Position numbers and translations under genes: made by a program | Part shown: piece by piece, positions 16,836 through 25,316 of the stretch | How the letters are laid out: each line of letters begins with the position of its first letter | How positions within the stretch are numbered: the stretch's first letter is position 1 | Source of the DNA: Alkalibacterium sp. | GTDB lineage: Bacteria > Bacillota > Bacilli > Lactobacillales > Carnobacteriaceae_A | Assembly (NCBI GenBank): GCA_007692455.1 | Contig: RECC01000043.1 | Span: 1-47,394, forward strand | Length of the DNA stretch: 47,394 nt | Reading direction: 5' to 3' | Notes under the pieces: generated by a model | The model's input: only the letters and a program-made list of their open reading frames with translations | Database searches by the model: none | What the model was told of the DNA's origin: nothing

Positions 16836-17057
16836 TTATATCTCTATTTCAAGTAGTTTACTCTTTAATGTTCTCATTTCTTCATTGCTGAGTGTAATCC
16901 CTTTACTCATCTTAGTATGATCAGGACTCCATTCTCTTATATCGAATTTAGGGGGTCTGTCATTCCAGCTAACCAGATTAAGTTCCTTGCGCCAACCTTT
17001 AGGTGATGTTGACAGCACAGCTAAATGCTCAAGCACCTCATATGATAATTTATCCAT
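16836..17057 (-). CDS. ydbC: YdbC/PC4-like single-strand nucleic-acid-binding protein
   Basis: This 73-residue protein matches the YdbC family, bacterial relatives of eukaryotic transcription coactivator PC4, which bind single-stranded DNA as dimers. The core is LVSWNDRPPKFDIREWSPDH followed by KMSKGITLSNEEM, which forms the beta sheet and the start of the long helix. Its ATG lies inside the last codons of hisJ (8-base overlap), with AAGGAG 8 bases upstream, so translation is coupled. The cellular role is not established. Confidence 0.85.
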   Translation of the reverse strand: MDKLSYEVLEHLAVLSTSPKGWRKELNLVSWNDRPPKFDIREWSPDHTKMSKGITLSNEEMRTLKSKLLEIEI

Positions 17058-17832
17058 CTACTAAACTCCTTTCAAAGTGACGACCGACTTCTTTGGGCTG
17101 ATGAGCATCCGATCCCAGGGATAACGGAATACTCAGCTCAAGTGCTTCTTTAACTAGTTCTTCAGGTGGGTAACTCTCCTGATAGTCTACTTTGTCAAAA
17201 CCGGCAAAATTATAGTCCAGCTGGTATCCATTATTTTGGACTTTTCGTAAAATCTGATTCCACTCAATAGGATCTTCAAAAACGTATGCACGTTTAAATT
17301 TATTGATTAGCGTGATATGACCAATCGTTTTTGGTGTGAGTTCACCGAATGGCAGTGATAAGGCAGACAGCAAAGTGTCTTCATACAGCTGGTAAAGTTT
17401 ATTGAAGCCTGCTGTTTCAGCTTTTTCCATAAAAGCTTCTTTGCTGTAATCAATGCAGAAATAATCATTCTCATCGAATTTCAGAAAGTGGACACTAAGG
17501 ATGGAATAAGGAACCATATCAGAATAGCGTTCCAAAAAAGCTGCGGTCTCCACTTCTTTGCCTTCTATAAAATCAACTTCAAAGCCAATATTGACTTCAA
17601 TTTTCTCTTTATACTTCTCTTTTAATCGCTTACCTTCTTCTATATATTCGCTGACATCCTTTTCCAACATCGCGCTGTCTTTTTCAGGAGTCGGATCGTC
17701 TATAACAAGTGGCGCATGCTCAGTAAAGGTCAGTTTCTGTACACCTTTTTCAATCGCCTCTACTACATACTCTTCCATCAAGTAACGTGACCCGTGTGGG
17801 CAATAATTGGTGTGCACATGATTATCTTCCAG
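17050..17832 (-). CDS. hisJ: Histidinol-phosphatase, PHP family
   Basis: This enzyme removes phosphate from histidinol phosphate, the step before HisD. The PHP motif DNHVHTNYCPHG at the N-terminus, FTEHAP, IGFEVDF, VHFLK and the C-terminal GSDAHQP supply the metal ligands. The open frame extends to an ATG at 17886, but that has no ribosome site. A strong AAGGAGG sits at 17847-17841, and the only start-like codon at a suitable distance (8 bases) is CTG at 17832, giving a 260-residue protein beginning LEDNHVHT, as other HisJ proteins do. The gene is divergent from the his operon. Confidence 0.88.
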   Translation of the reverse strand: MEDNHVHTNYCPHGSRYLMEEYVVEAIEKGVQKLTFTEHAPLVIDDPTPEKDSAMLEKDVSEYIEEGKRLKEKYKEKIEVNIGFEVDFIEGKEVETAAFLERYSDMVPYSILSVHFLKFDENDYFCIDYSKEAFMEKAETAGFNKLYQLYEDTLLSALSLPFGELTPKTIGHITLINKFKRAYVFEDPIEWNQILRKVQNNGYQLDYNFAGFDKVDYQESYPPEELVKEALELSIPLSLGSDAHQPKEVGRHFERSLVDG

Positions 17833-17891
17833 AACAGTTGCCTCCTTAATGTATAAAATAACAAAAGATTCTTTAGTATTCTTCATTTTTA

Positions 17892-17900
17892 TGTTAGAAT
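17892..17900 (+). promoter_or_regulatory. Extended -10 promoter of the his operon
   Basis: TGT followed by TAGAAT (17895-17900) forms an extended -10 element. Initiation near 17907 would leave a leader of about 60 bases before hisZ. Confidence 0.5.
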
Positions 17901-17913
17901 TTTTTAATCGTTA

Positions 17914-17932
17914 TGATACGTTCATTGTATCA
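17914..17932. promoter_or_regulatory. Candidate operator dyad between hisJ and hisZ
   Basis: TGATAC and GTATCA form a perfect 6-bp inverted repeat spaced by 7 bases, just past the expected his start site. Its place is right for a repressor. No T-box fits in the short leader, so a DNA-binding regulator is more likely. The regulator is unknown; a TrpR-type HisR/YerC protein is a possibility from other Bacilli. Confidence 0.4.
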
Positions 17933-17966
17933 AAATTCAAATAAAATGGAAATGAGGAAACGGTTC

Positions 17967-18809
17967 ATGCTATTCGACAAAAACAACCAGTATATAATTG
18001 ATCTAAAAAAGAAAGAATGGGAGTTTCTTCATCATTTCAATCATCTCGGATACGACTTGCTTGATTTGTCAGTTATTGAGAAGTTTCAATGGAATAAATT
18101 ATCTGAAGATGATTTAAAATCAATGACAAATCGCCATACATGGCAATCTGGTTCTGCCCTTCTGTCTTTAAGAAGCGACTGGACAGATGCAATCGTTCGT
18201 TATAGAAAAAAATACAAACTACAGACAGAGAAAATCGCCTATACTGGGCCTATTTACCCGTACAATCAGGAAAAAATGCAATTCGGCATAGAAGTATTTA
18301 CTGAAAACATTTCAGAACAAAAGCAGTCTATGACTGATTTGGTAGATTATATCCAGGCAGGTCTGAATCAGACTTTTTCTGTTGCTGTTATCAGTCACTA
18401 TTCATTGCTGAAAAAGCTGCTCACTTATGATGAGTTAAATGATGAGGAGATACTGTTCTACCTTAAAGAAAGAAATCTGGACAGACTAAGCAGCAAACTC
18501 GGTCCTGACCATCCGGTGGTTGAAATTATGAGCCAGCCTGTAACTCATCAGCTGAAATTTGCCAAGGAACAGTATCCTGACTTAGAGGAACCGGTCGATG
18601 CCATAAATGAATGGATAACTTTACTTGAGGAACAGACCATACCGACCGTTTACAGCGACTTATTTTCCCTTCCACCCCAGTCTTATTATAAAGGTGTTTT
18701 TCTGCAGCTCTATACATCGCAGTCAATTGAACCCATTGTAACTGGCGGTCAGTATTCGAGTCCTTCCAAAGCTTTTGGTATGGCCCTTAACCTTCCCCGC
18801 TTGAATTAA
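17967..18809 (+). CDS. hisZ: ATP phosphoribosyltransferase regulatory subunit
   Basis: HisZ resembles a histidyl-tRNA synthetase core without tRNA charging and is needed by the short form of HisG. The position directly before a short hisG, and segments such as LLSLRSDWTDAIVRY (class II motif 2 region, with Arg) and a C-terminal VTGGQYSSPSKAFGMAL (motif 3-like glycine region), support this. At about 280 residues it is shorter than the 320-390 usual for HisZ. The ATG at 17967 follows GAGG by 9 bases; earlier ATGs and the longer frame lack a ribosome site. Confidence 0.85.
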   Translation: MLFDKNNQYIIDLKKKEWEFLHHFNHLGYDLLDLSVIEKFQWNKLSEDDLKSMTNRHTWQSGSALLSLRSDWTDAIVRYRKKYKLQTEKIAYTGPIYPYNQEKMQFGIEVFTENISEQKQSMTDLVDYIQAGLNQTFSVAVISHYSLLKKLLTYDELNDEEILFYLKERNLDRLSSKLGPDHPVVEIMSQPVTHQLKFAKEQYPDLEEPVDAINEWITLLEEQTIPTVYSDLFSLPPQSYYKGVFLQLYTSQSIEPIVTGGQYSSPSKAFGMALNLPRLN

Positions 18810-18847
18810 TAATCCGATATTAATCTTATTTTTAAGGAGACGCATTT

Positions 18848-19456
18848 ATGATAACGATGGCATTATCTAAAGGACGACAATTGAAAGACTTTATAGCTTT
18901 CCTGAAAAGCAAGGAATTAACTCATTTAAGTGATGCGCTTGAATCTGTTTCAAGAGAATTGGTTGTGGAGACGGGCAGTATACGCTTTTTACTTGTAAAA
19001 GGTGAAGACGTTCCTGTTTATGTTGAAGAAGGCGTAGCAGACCTCGGTATAACCGGAAGTGATGTACTTTATGAACAAAAAAGACACATCAATAACTTGA
19101 TGGATTTGCCTTTCGGCTACTGTCACTTTGCCCTGGCCGCAAAAGAACCAAAGGACGCCTATCCGGTAGTGGCCACAAAATATGTACAGTTTACTCAGGA
19201 TTACTTTGATTCCATCAGACAGCCTGTTAAAATCATTTATCTCAAAGGCTCAGTTGAGCTAGCTGCTACTATTGACATGGCAGATGCCATAATGGATATC
19301 GTCCAGACTGGCACTACTTTGAGAGAAAATGGACTTGAAGAACAGGTGCAGCTCGATGAAATCAATGCACGCCTCATTTCTAACAAACATGCATTTTTCT
19401 CTAAAAACGACGAGATCCAGACTATTATTAATCAATTTAAAAGGCAGGTGCAGTAA
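18848..19456 (+). CDS. hisG: ATP phosphoribosyltransferase catalytic subunit, short form
   Basis: HisG joins ATP and PRPP, the first and feedback-controlled step of histidine synthesis. The 202-residue length shows the short form, which lacks the C-terminal regulatory domain and depends on HisZ. IALSKGR-like MALSKGRQLKDF begins the protein, LGITGSDVL is the periplasmic-binding-like core and DIVQTGTTLRENGL is the PRPP-binding loop. AAGGAG precedes the ATG. The stop codon overlaps the hisD start by one base. Confidence 0.96.
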   Translation: MITMALSKGRQLKDFIAFLKSKELTHLSDALESVSRELVVETGSIRFLLVKGEDVPVYVEEGVADLGITGSDVLYEQKRHINNLMDLPFGYCHFALAAKEPKDAYPVVATKYVQFTQDYFDSIRQPVKIIYLKGSVELAATIDMADAIMDIVQTGTTLRENGLEEQVQLDEINARLISNKHAFFSKNDEIQTIINQFKRQVQ

Positions 19457-20706
19457 TGTTTACAACACAGACATTTAAAGAAACCTTTAATGACATTAAT
19501 ACAATCGATTGGGATAAAACCAGCAGAGTCTTAGATATAATTAAAACAGTCCAAAAAAATGGGGATTCAGCATTAAGAGATTTCAGCAAACAATTTGATT
19601 CTGTTATCCTCAAGGAATTAGAGATTCCCGAGAAGGAATGGATTAGTGCCTACCAGTCTCTCGAGCCCACACTTAAGCAGGCAATGGAAACAGCTCATGA
19701 ATCGATTGCCCGCTATCAGGAATCTATTAAATTGACCGACAGTGCCGGAGATGAGTTATTTCAGAAAGTGCACCCATTAAAAAAGGTTGGAGTCTACGTT
19801 CCTGGCGGTACTGCGCCTTTATTGTCGACAGTTCTAATGACAGCTGTGCTTGCAAAAGTAGCAGGTGTATCTGAGATAGTAGTAACCACCCCTCCACAAA
19901 AAGATGGCGTACACCCTGCTTTACTCGCAGCTTGTCATATAGCCGGAGTCGATAAAGTATTTCAGGTTGGCGGTGCTCAGGCTGTCGCAGCCTTGGCTTA
20001 TGGAACGGAATCGATTCCCAAAGTTGACAAAATAGTCGGACCTGGAAATCAGTATGTTGCCTTAGCTAAAAAACTGGTATACGGAGATGTAGGTATTGAT
20101 TCCATTGCCGGCCCCAGCGAAATTGTCGTTGTTGTAGACAAAACAAGTAATCCGAAATGGGTAGCTTACGACCTGCTTGCTCAAGCAGAACATGATGTAG
20201 AAGCAAGAACTTTTTTAATAAGCGAAGACAAAGAACAGCTTAAGACGATTCAAAACAGTGTTGAAGAACTTGCCCAAAAGCAGCCCCGGCTATCCATTAT
20301 TAATGAAAGCCTGGCTTCTCATCACTACAGTATTCTGACGGCTTCTGAAGAAGAGACGATTGAGATTGTCAATTTAATTGCAGGTGAACATGTCTCTATT
20401 CAGACTGATAATGCAGAAACATATATAGATAAAATCAGTACAGCAGGAGCCCTCTTCATAGGTGATTATTCTCCAGAAGCCATTGGAGATTATGTAGCGG
20501 GACCCAGTCATGTTCTTCCAACCGGCGGAACAGCACGCTTCAGCAGTGGACTGACTGTTAACGACTTTCTGCGTACAAATTCCATTATTGCACTGAATAA
20601 ACAGACCTTTCTTAAGCTTGCCCCAAGCGGAATGCGCATGGCGAAAGAGGAAACTCTCACCGCTCACTTTGATTCATTAGCAAGCAGATTGGAGGCTTCA
20701 AGATGA
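19456..20706 (+). CDS. hisD: Histidinol dehydrogenase
   Basis: HisD oxidises histidinol twice with NAD+ to give histidine, using a zinc ion. It has 416 residues, typical length. Clear motifs are GVYVPGGTAPLLSTVLMTAV, VDKIVGPGNQYVALAK, DLLAQAEHDVEA (Gln and His zinc ligands), AGPSEIVVV and GPSHVLPTGGTARFSSGL (His). AGGCAGG lies upstream of the ATG inside the end of hisG. Overlaps on both sides show translational coupling. Confidence 0.97.
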   Translation: MFTTQTFKETFNDINTIDWDKTSRVLDIIKTVQKNGDSALRDFSKQFDSVILKELEIPEKEWISAYQSLEPTLKQAMETAHESIARYQESIKLTDSAGDELFQKVHPLKKVGVYVPGGTAPLLSTVLMTAVLAKVAGVSEIVVTTPPQKDGVHPALLAACHIAGVDKVFQVGGAQAVAALAYGTESIPKVDKIVGPGNQYVALAKKLVYGDVGIDSIAGPSEIVVVVDKTSNPKWVAYDLLAQAEHDVEARTFLISEDKEQLKTIQNSVEELAQKQPRLSIINESLASHHYSILTASEEETIEIVNLIAGEHVSIQTDNAETYIDKISTAGALFIGDYSPEAIGDYVAGPSHVLPTGGTARFSSGLTVNDFLRTNSIIALNKQTFLKLAPSGMRMAKEETLTAHFDSLASRLEASR

Positions 20707-21701
20707 TCCGCATTGATAAAAACGAAAGCCCTTATAGAGCCTTAACTGATGAAGAAATTTCCCAGCTGGCGGTAGACACTCATTTTAACCAGTACGCAGA
20801 TGACGAGTATGCAGACCTGCAGAGAAGTTACGCCGCCTTTAACAACCTTGATCCTGAACTGACTTCATTTGCAAATGGATCAGATGAATGGATACAAAAA
20901 TCGATGATTGTCCTGGCTGATGGTCCTGTTCTTGTTTTGGAACCTGACTTTGTGATGTATGAAGTCTATGCCAAGCAGTTTAACCGTCCACTTACAAAAA
21001 TCAATTGCCGAGAAGACTGGACTTTTGATTACGATGAAATTTACAATACAATCAAAGAGCTTAGACCGTCCGTCTTTATCTTCTCTCAACCCAATAACCC
21101 GATAGGAACTCTTCACCCAGCAGACTTTATCCAAAAAGCTGCTGAGCTGATGAAGGAAGTTAACGGATATTTAATTATTGATGAAGCCTATGGAGAGTTT
21201 AATCAAGAGCCCACAGATTATCCGAAAGGAGATCACGTCGTTCGTTTCCGAACGCTAAGTAAGGTATACGGTCTGGCTGGTCTACGTGTTGGAGTAGCCG
21301 TCGCTACAAAGGCAACAATTGACAAGTTGAATTCCATCGCTCACCCCTACCCGTTAAATACATTTTCGCTTAATGTATCGAATTACCTACTGAATCAAAC
21401 TGAGCGTCTGGAAGAGTTTATCGAAATGAACAGACAACTGTCCAGAAAGCTGTTGCGCATTTTCAAGGAGGAAGTTGGAGATGTTATAACGGTCATAGAC
21501 AGCTCTACAAATTTTGTATTAACCTATGGTGAAAAGGCTGTTGATTTAGGTGAATATGTAGTCAGTAACGGCTTTCTGCCACGCATGTATCCTGAATCCG
21601 ATAACGCTGCTTTGAGAGCGACTGTTCGCTATTCCATCGCGAAAGATGAACAATTGGACGAACTGCAAAAAATACTGAAGGAATGGAGAAACCAACAATG
21701 A
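20703..21701 (+). CDS. hisC: Histidinol-phosphate aminotransferase
   Basis: This PLP aminotransferase converts imidazole acetol phosphate to histidinol phosphate with glutamate. It has 332 residues, a little short of the about 350 of most HisC. FANGSDEWIQ, SQPNNPIGT, IIDEAYGEF and RTLSKVYGLAGLRVG (PLP-binding Lys) are the expected motifs. The ATG overlaps the hisD stop by 4 bases, and GGAGG lies 8 bases upstream. Placing hisC between hisD and hisB is common in Lactobacillales operons. Confidence 0.96.
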   Translation: MIRIDKNESPYRALTDEEISQLAVDTHFNQYADDEYADLQRSYAAFNNLDPELTSFANGSDEWIQKSMIVLADGPVLVLEPDFVMYEVYAKQFNRPLTKINCREDWTFDYDEIYNTIKELRPSVFIFSQPNNPIGTLHPADFIQKAAELMKEVNGYLIIDEAYGEFNQEPTDYPKGDHVVRFRTLSKVYGLAGLRVGVAVATKATIDKLNSIAHPYPLNTFSLNVSNYLLNQTERLEEFIEMNRQLSRKLLRIFKEEVGDVITVIDSSTNFVLTYGEKAVDLGEYVVSNGFLPRMYPESDNAALRATVRYSIAKDEQLDELQKILKEWRNQQ

Positions 21702-22279
21702 TGATTAAGAAAGAGCGTCAGACTAAAGAAACTGCAATTAAATTGACTGTATCCAGAGGGCTGGACGACTCACATATCGATACTGGCGTCGGTTTTCTCA
21801 ATCATATGCTTGATTTACTGGCCTTTCATGGTCACTTCGTCATTAATGTCACAGTGGACGGGGACACGGATGTGGACGACCACCACACCACTGAAGACGT
21901 TGGTATTTTACTCGGTCAAGCCCTTGCAGAGCTCTTAAGTGATAAAGAAGCCATCAAGCGATACGGCACAGCCTATGTGCCCATGGATGAAACCTTATCC
22001 AGAACTGTGGTTGACATCAGTGGCCGCCCTTACCTTCACTTTGAAGCTGAGTTTTCCAGCCAGCAGGTCGGTTCCTTTGACGTTGAACTGGTGCATGAAT
22101 TCTTCTATGCATTGACTATTAATTCTCGTCTGACAGTTCACATGGACTTGATTAGAGGCGGCAATACCCATCATGAAATTGAATCCCTGTTCAAATCCTT
22201 TGCACAGGCTTTGAGACTGGCTTCAAGTCAGTCTGACATTTCCAGGCTTCCTTCTTCAAAAGGAGTGATCGAAGAATGA
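21698..22279 (+). CDS. hisB: Imidazoleglycerol-phosphate dehydratase
   Basis: HisB dehydrates imidazole glycerol phosphate to imidazole acetol phosphate. It is the single-function form (193 residues) without the N-terminal phosphatase of E. coli, in keeping with a separate hisJ. GVGFLNHMLDLLAFHG, DDHHTTEDVGI and GGNTHHEIESLFKSFAQAL supply the Mn-binding His and Glu residues. The ATG at 21698 overlaps the hisC stop as ATGA, with GGAG 9 bases before it; the frame extends upstream but without a ribosome site. Confidence 0.97.
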   Translation: MMIKKERQTKETAIKLTVSRGLDDSHIDTGVGFLNHMLDLLAFHGHFVINVTVDGDTDVDDHHTTEDVGILLGQALAELLSDKEAIKRYGTAYVPMDETLSRTVVDISGRPYLHFEAEFSSQQVGSFDVELVHEFFYALTINSRLTVHMDLIRGGNTHHEIESLFKSFAQALRLASSQSDISRLPSSKGVIEE

Positions 22280-22854
22280 TCGCTCTTGTAGACTACGGCT
22301 TGGGTAATATAGCCAACTTGACAAACGCTTTGGAATTCCTAGGTTATGATGTTGTTTTAACTCACGATTTAGAAGAACTTGAACAGGCAGATCAGATTAT
22401 CCTGCCAGGCGTCGGCCACTTTAAGGACGCCATGAACCGCTTAAATCAGTTGGAACTTATTCCTGTTCTCAATAAACTAAAAGAAGAGAAACCATTTATT
22501 GGCATCTGTCTCGGTATGCAGTTAATGTTTGATTACAGTGAAGAGGGAAACGTTGACGGCTTGGGTTACCTTCCTGGTAAAGTGAAGAAAATTACTGGTA
22601 CCCTTCCAGTGCCTCACCTCGGTTGGAATAAACTACAGGCAACGGATTCGCTTTTACAGCAAGATGTGTATTTTATTCACTCATTCAAAGTCCACACCGA
22701 TGAAAATGTTGTGGCTTCAGCTTCCTATGATGAGGATGTTGTGGCGATTGTTCAGAAAGATAGTCTAATTGGTATCCAGTTTCATCCTGAAAAGAGTGGC
22801 GATAAAGGACTAGAGATTTTAAATCAGGCATTAAAAGGCGGTTTTATTAAATGA
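22276..22854 (+). CDS. hisH: Imidazole glycerol phosphate synthase, glutaminase subunit
   Basis: HisH frees ammonia from glutamine and channels it to HisF. It is a class I glutamine amidotransferase of 192 residues. FIGICLGMQLMF carries the catalytic Cys, and IGIQFHPEKSG carries the His and Glu of the triad. LPGVGHF forms the oxyanion region. The ATG overlaps the hisB stop by 4 bases, with AAAGGAG just upstream. Confidence 0.97.
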   Translation: MIALVDYGLGNIANLTNALEFLGYDVVLTHDLEELEQADQIILPGVGHFKDAMNRLNQLELIPVLNKLKEEKPFIGICLGMQLMFDYSEEGNVDGLGYLPGKVKKITGTLPVPHLGWNKLQATDSLLQQDVYFIHSFKVHTDENVVASASYDEDVVAIVQKDSLIGIQFHPEKSGDKGLEILNQALKGGFIK

Positions 22855-23555
22855 TAGAATTATGGCCAGCAATTGATCTCATCAACAACCAAAGTGTAAG
22901 GCTGACTGAAGGAGACTATGCTACTGAAGAAAAAATGGCGCGTTCTCCTCACGAAGCTATCGCATTTTACAACAACTTTAAATCTGTCAAGCGTATCCAT
23001 ATTGTCGATTTAATGGGTGCCCTTAAACAGACCCCAGCTGAGAAAGAATTTATTAAAGAACTGATTCAGCTAAGTGACTCCCCTGTCGAAATTGGTGGCG
23101 GTATCCGCTCCAGAGAATCGATTGAGTACTACTTGGAAAGCGGTGCAGAGTTTGTCATAGTCGGCACACGCGGACTCAAGGATTTAAAATGGCTCACGGA
23201 AATGACCTCCCTTTTTCCCGGAAAAATCTACCTTGGTCTGGATGCAAAAAAAGACCAGGTTGCTGTCAATGGCTGGACAGAAGATGTAAACCGGTCAATT
23301 TTTGAAGTGGCAGAGGAAACTGCTCACTTATCATTGGGTGGGATTATCTATACCGACATATCAAAAGATGGAAAAATGGAAGGACCTAATTTCCAGCTCA
23401 CACAAGAACTTGTTTCTGCTACCCCTCACCCTGTTACAGCTTCAGGAGGCATACGCAGCTTAAAGGATATGCAGAAGCTTGAAGAAGCAGGCGTTAAAGC
23501 GGCTATAGTAGGCAAGGCTGCCAATACAGATGCCTTCTGGGAGGGAATAAAGTAA
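22851..23555 (+). CDS. hisA: ProFAR isomerase
   Basis: HisA carries out the Amadori rearrangement of ProFAR to PRFAR on a (beta/alpha)8 barrel. It has 234 residues. LWPAIDLINNQSVRLTEGDY at the N-terminus carries the first catalytic Asp, EIGGGIRSRESIEYYLESGA and IVGTRGLKDL bind one phosphate, and YTDISKDGKMEGPN carries the second catalytic Asp with ASGGIRSLKDM as the other phosphate site. The ATG overlaps hisH by 4 bases. Confidence 0.97.
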   Translation: MIELWPAIDLINNQSVRLTEGDYATEEKMARSPHEAIAFYNNFKSVKRIHIVDLMGALKQTPAEKEFIKELIQLSDSPVEIGGGIRSRESIEYYLESGAEFVIVGTRGLKDLKWLTEMTSLFPGKIYLGLDAKKDQVAVNGWTEDVNRSIFEVAEETAHLSLGGIIYTDISKDGKMEGPNFQLTQELVSATPHPVTASGGIRSLKDMQKLEEAGVKAAIVGKAANTDAFWEGIK

Positions 23556-24320
23556 ATGATTAAGAAAAGAATCATTCCCTGTCTAGATGTAAAAGAGGGT
23601 CGTGTGGTCAAAGGCATCCAGTTTAAAGGTCTTCGTGATATCGGCGACCCAATAGACTTAGCCAAGCGCTATAATGCACTTGGAGCAGACGAACTGGTCT
23701 TTCTGGACATTTCTGCTACTGAAACTGGAAATGCATTGATGATTGATGTCATTCGTCAAACAGCCAGAGAACTATTCATCCCAATGACCATTGGCGGTGG
23801 ACTTAAATCTATAGCCGATATTTCTGCTGTTCTGAATGCCGGTGCAGATAAAGTCAGTTTAAACTCAGCCGCTTTAAACAACCCGAGTCTCATCAACGAA
23901 ACAAGTGAAAAATTTGGTGCCCAGTGTATTTGCATTGCTATTGATGCTAAGTGGGAAGAAAACGAACAGGATTGGTACTGCTATACTCACGGCGGGAAAA
24001 AGAAAACAGCTGTAAGAACTTTGGACTGGATTAAGGAAGTCGAAGAACGTGGCGCTGGTGAACTTCTAGTTACAAGCATGGATTATGATGGCATGCAGCA
24101 AGGATTCGATCATAAGCTGCTGTCGCTCATCCAGCAAACTGTTTCCATTCCAGTTATTGCTTCAGGTGGCGCCGGCAGTGCAGAACACTTTGCTGAGCTG
24201 TTCGTTGCTACTGATGTCTCAGCCGGCTTGGCTGCTTCCATCTTTCATGATGAAGACGTTTCTATTCAGGAAGTAAAAGAGTTATGTGAATCGAAAGGAG
24301 TCCGGATGCGACATGTCTAA
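23556..24320 (+). CDS. hisF: Imidazole glycerol phosphate synthase, cyclase subunit
   Basis: HisF uses ammonia from HisH to turn PRFAR into imidazole glycerol phosphate and AICAR. It has 254 residues. RIIPCLDVKEGRVVKGIQF with catalytic Asp-11, ELVFLDISAT, TIGGGLKSIADI, TSMDYDGMQQGFD (second Asp) and VIASGGAGSAEHF mark the barrel. It starts immediately after the hisA stop with no gap; GGGAG lies about 11 bases before the ATG. Confidence 0.97.
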   Translation: MIKKRIIPCLDVKEGRVVKGIQFKGLRDIGDPIDLAKRYNALGADELVFLDISATETGNALMIDVIRQTARELFIPMTIGGGLKSIADISAVLNAGADKVSLNSAALNNPSLINETSEKFGAQCICIAIDAKWEENEQDWYCYTHGGKKKTAVRTLDWIKEVEERGAGELLVTSMDYDGMQQGFDHKLLSLIQQTVSIPVIASGGAGSAEHFAELFVATDVSAGLAASIFHDEDVSIQEVKELCESKGVRMRHV

Positions 24321-24954
24321 ATACACTAACCTTCAACCTGATTTTACTAAAGGACTGCTCCCGGTCATTCTGCAGCATTATACCAATAAAGATGTGCGTA
24401 TGATGGGCTACATGAATGAGGAAGCTTTTGAGCTGACTAAAAAAGAAAAGGTTGTCTGGTTTTACTCACGCTCAAAAGACCGGTTATGGAAAAAAGGTGA
24501 ATCCAGCGGAAATATTCAGGCTGTCAAAGATATGCACCTTGACTGTGACCAGGATGCCCTGCTGATTCACGTTGACCCTGCCGGTCCTACCTGCCACACG
24601 GGATCAGAAAGCTGCTTCAACCTGCCTTCTACATTTACTTTAAAAGATATAGAAGCAACAATCAGTAATCGTGCAGCATCAAGCGATGAAAAATCTTATA
24701 CTAACTATCTCTTGAACGAAGGTCTCGACAAAACAGCTAAAAAATTCGGTGAGGAAGCTTTTGAAGTCGTTATTGGTGCGAAAAATAAGGATAAAGAAGA
24801 AGTGAAAAACGAAGCAGCAGATGTCCTTTATCATCTGGGTGTTCTTCTTTACCAGTCAGGTGTATCCATATCTGAGGTAGAAGAGGTACTCGCTGCTCGC
24901 CATGCCAAACAGAATAATTTTAAAGGTGAGCGAAAGTCCGTGCAGGATTGGTGA
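24313..24954 (+). CDS. hisI: Bifunctional PR-AMP cyclohydrolase / PR-ATP pyrophosphatase
   Basis: This fused HisI-HisE protein does steps two and three of the pathway. Residues about 10-110 are HisI, with VWFYSRSKDRLWKKGESSGN and metal-binding DCDQDALL and CHTGSESCF. Residues about 115-213 are HisE, with FGEEAFEVVIGA and EVKNEAADVLYHLGVLL carrying the Glu and Asp metal ligands. The ATG at 24313 overlaps hisF by 8 bases, with AAAGGAG 12 bases upstream; the GTG at 24286 has no ribosome site. It is the last gene of the operon. Confidence 0.96.
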   Translation: MSKYTNLQPDFTKGLLPVILQHYTNKDVRMMGYMNEEAFELTKKEKVVWFYSRSKDRLWKKGESSGNIQAVKDMHLDCDQDALLIHVDPAGPTCHTGSESCFNLPSTFTLKDIEATISNRAASSDEKSYTNYLLNEGLDKTAKKFGEEAFEVVIGAKNKDKEEVKNEAADVLYHLGVLLYQSGVSISEVEEVLAARHAKQNNFKGERKSVQDW

Positions 24955-25004
24955 ACAGTCCAATCACTGAGCGATTGTTTCATAATAGATGACTCTTTAC
25001 CTAT

Positions 25005-25065
25005 AAAAACCCAAACGGCAACAGGGACATTAATACAACCTTCCTGAATCTGTCTGGGTTTTTTA
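25005..25065 (+). terminator. Terminator of the his operon
   Basis: AAAAACCCA pairs with TGGGTTTTT, enclosing a smaller CAGG / CCTG hairpin, and is followed by further T residues. Confidence 0.75.
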
Positions 25066-25252
25066 TTGATTCCATTTTGCTTCCATGTCATACTTCAGAC
25101 AGCTTCACTTGTCTGCTTCCCTCATCTCTAATTCCTTCATACAGGACTCAAAACCTTACTTTTGCCTTAGGAAAAAGATTCTTTTGAGTGTTTATTTATT
25201 GATTTATACGTGGCCTAAAAAATAAAGAACTACTAAAAAGTCTTTGCATTTA

Positions 25253-25281
25253 TTGAAATAGCTACCTGAATTATATACTAT
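25253..25281 (+). promoter_or_regulatory. Promoter of the cation diffusion facilitator gene
   Basis: TTGAAA (25253-25258), a 17-base spacer and TACTAT (25276-25281) lie about 35 bases before the start codon. Confidence 0.5.
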
Positions 25282-25316
25282 TAAAGAGTTATAACTGAAA
25301 AATGGAGGATAACAGA

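Larger units (their letters stand above)
24955..25316. other. Intergenic region between the his operon and the CDF gene
   Basis: This gap of 362 bases holds the his terminator (25005-25065), a second inverted repeat ACTCAAAA / TTTTGAGT (25146-25189) without a clear T run, and the promoter of the next gene. A short hairpin GATTGG / CCAATC also straddles the hisI-hisE stop codon. I see no gene in it. Confidence 0.6.

Noticed and set aside
17901-17966. Histidine T-box leader before hisZ
   Set aside because: The leader is only about 60 bases, with no T-box sequence or specifier stem and no terminator.
17967-18809. HisZ as a pseudogene
   Set aside because: It is short but open throughout, with a good start and in an intact operon.
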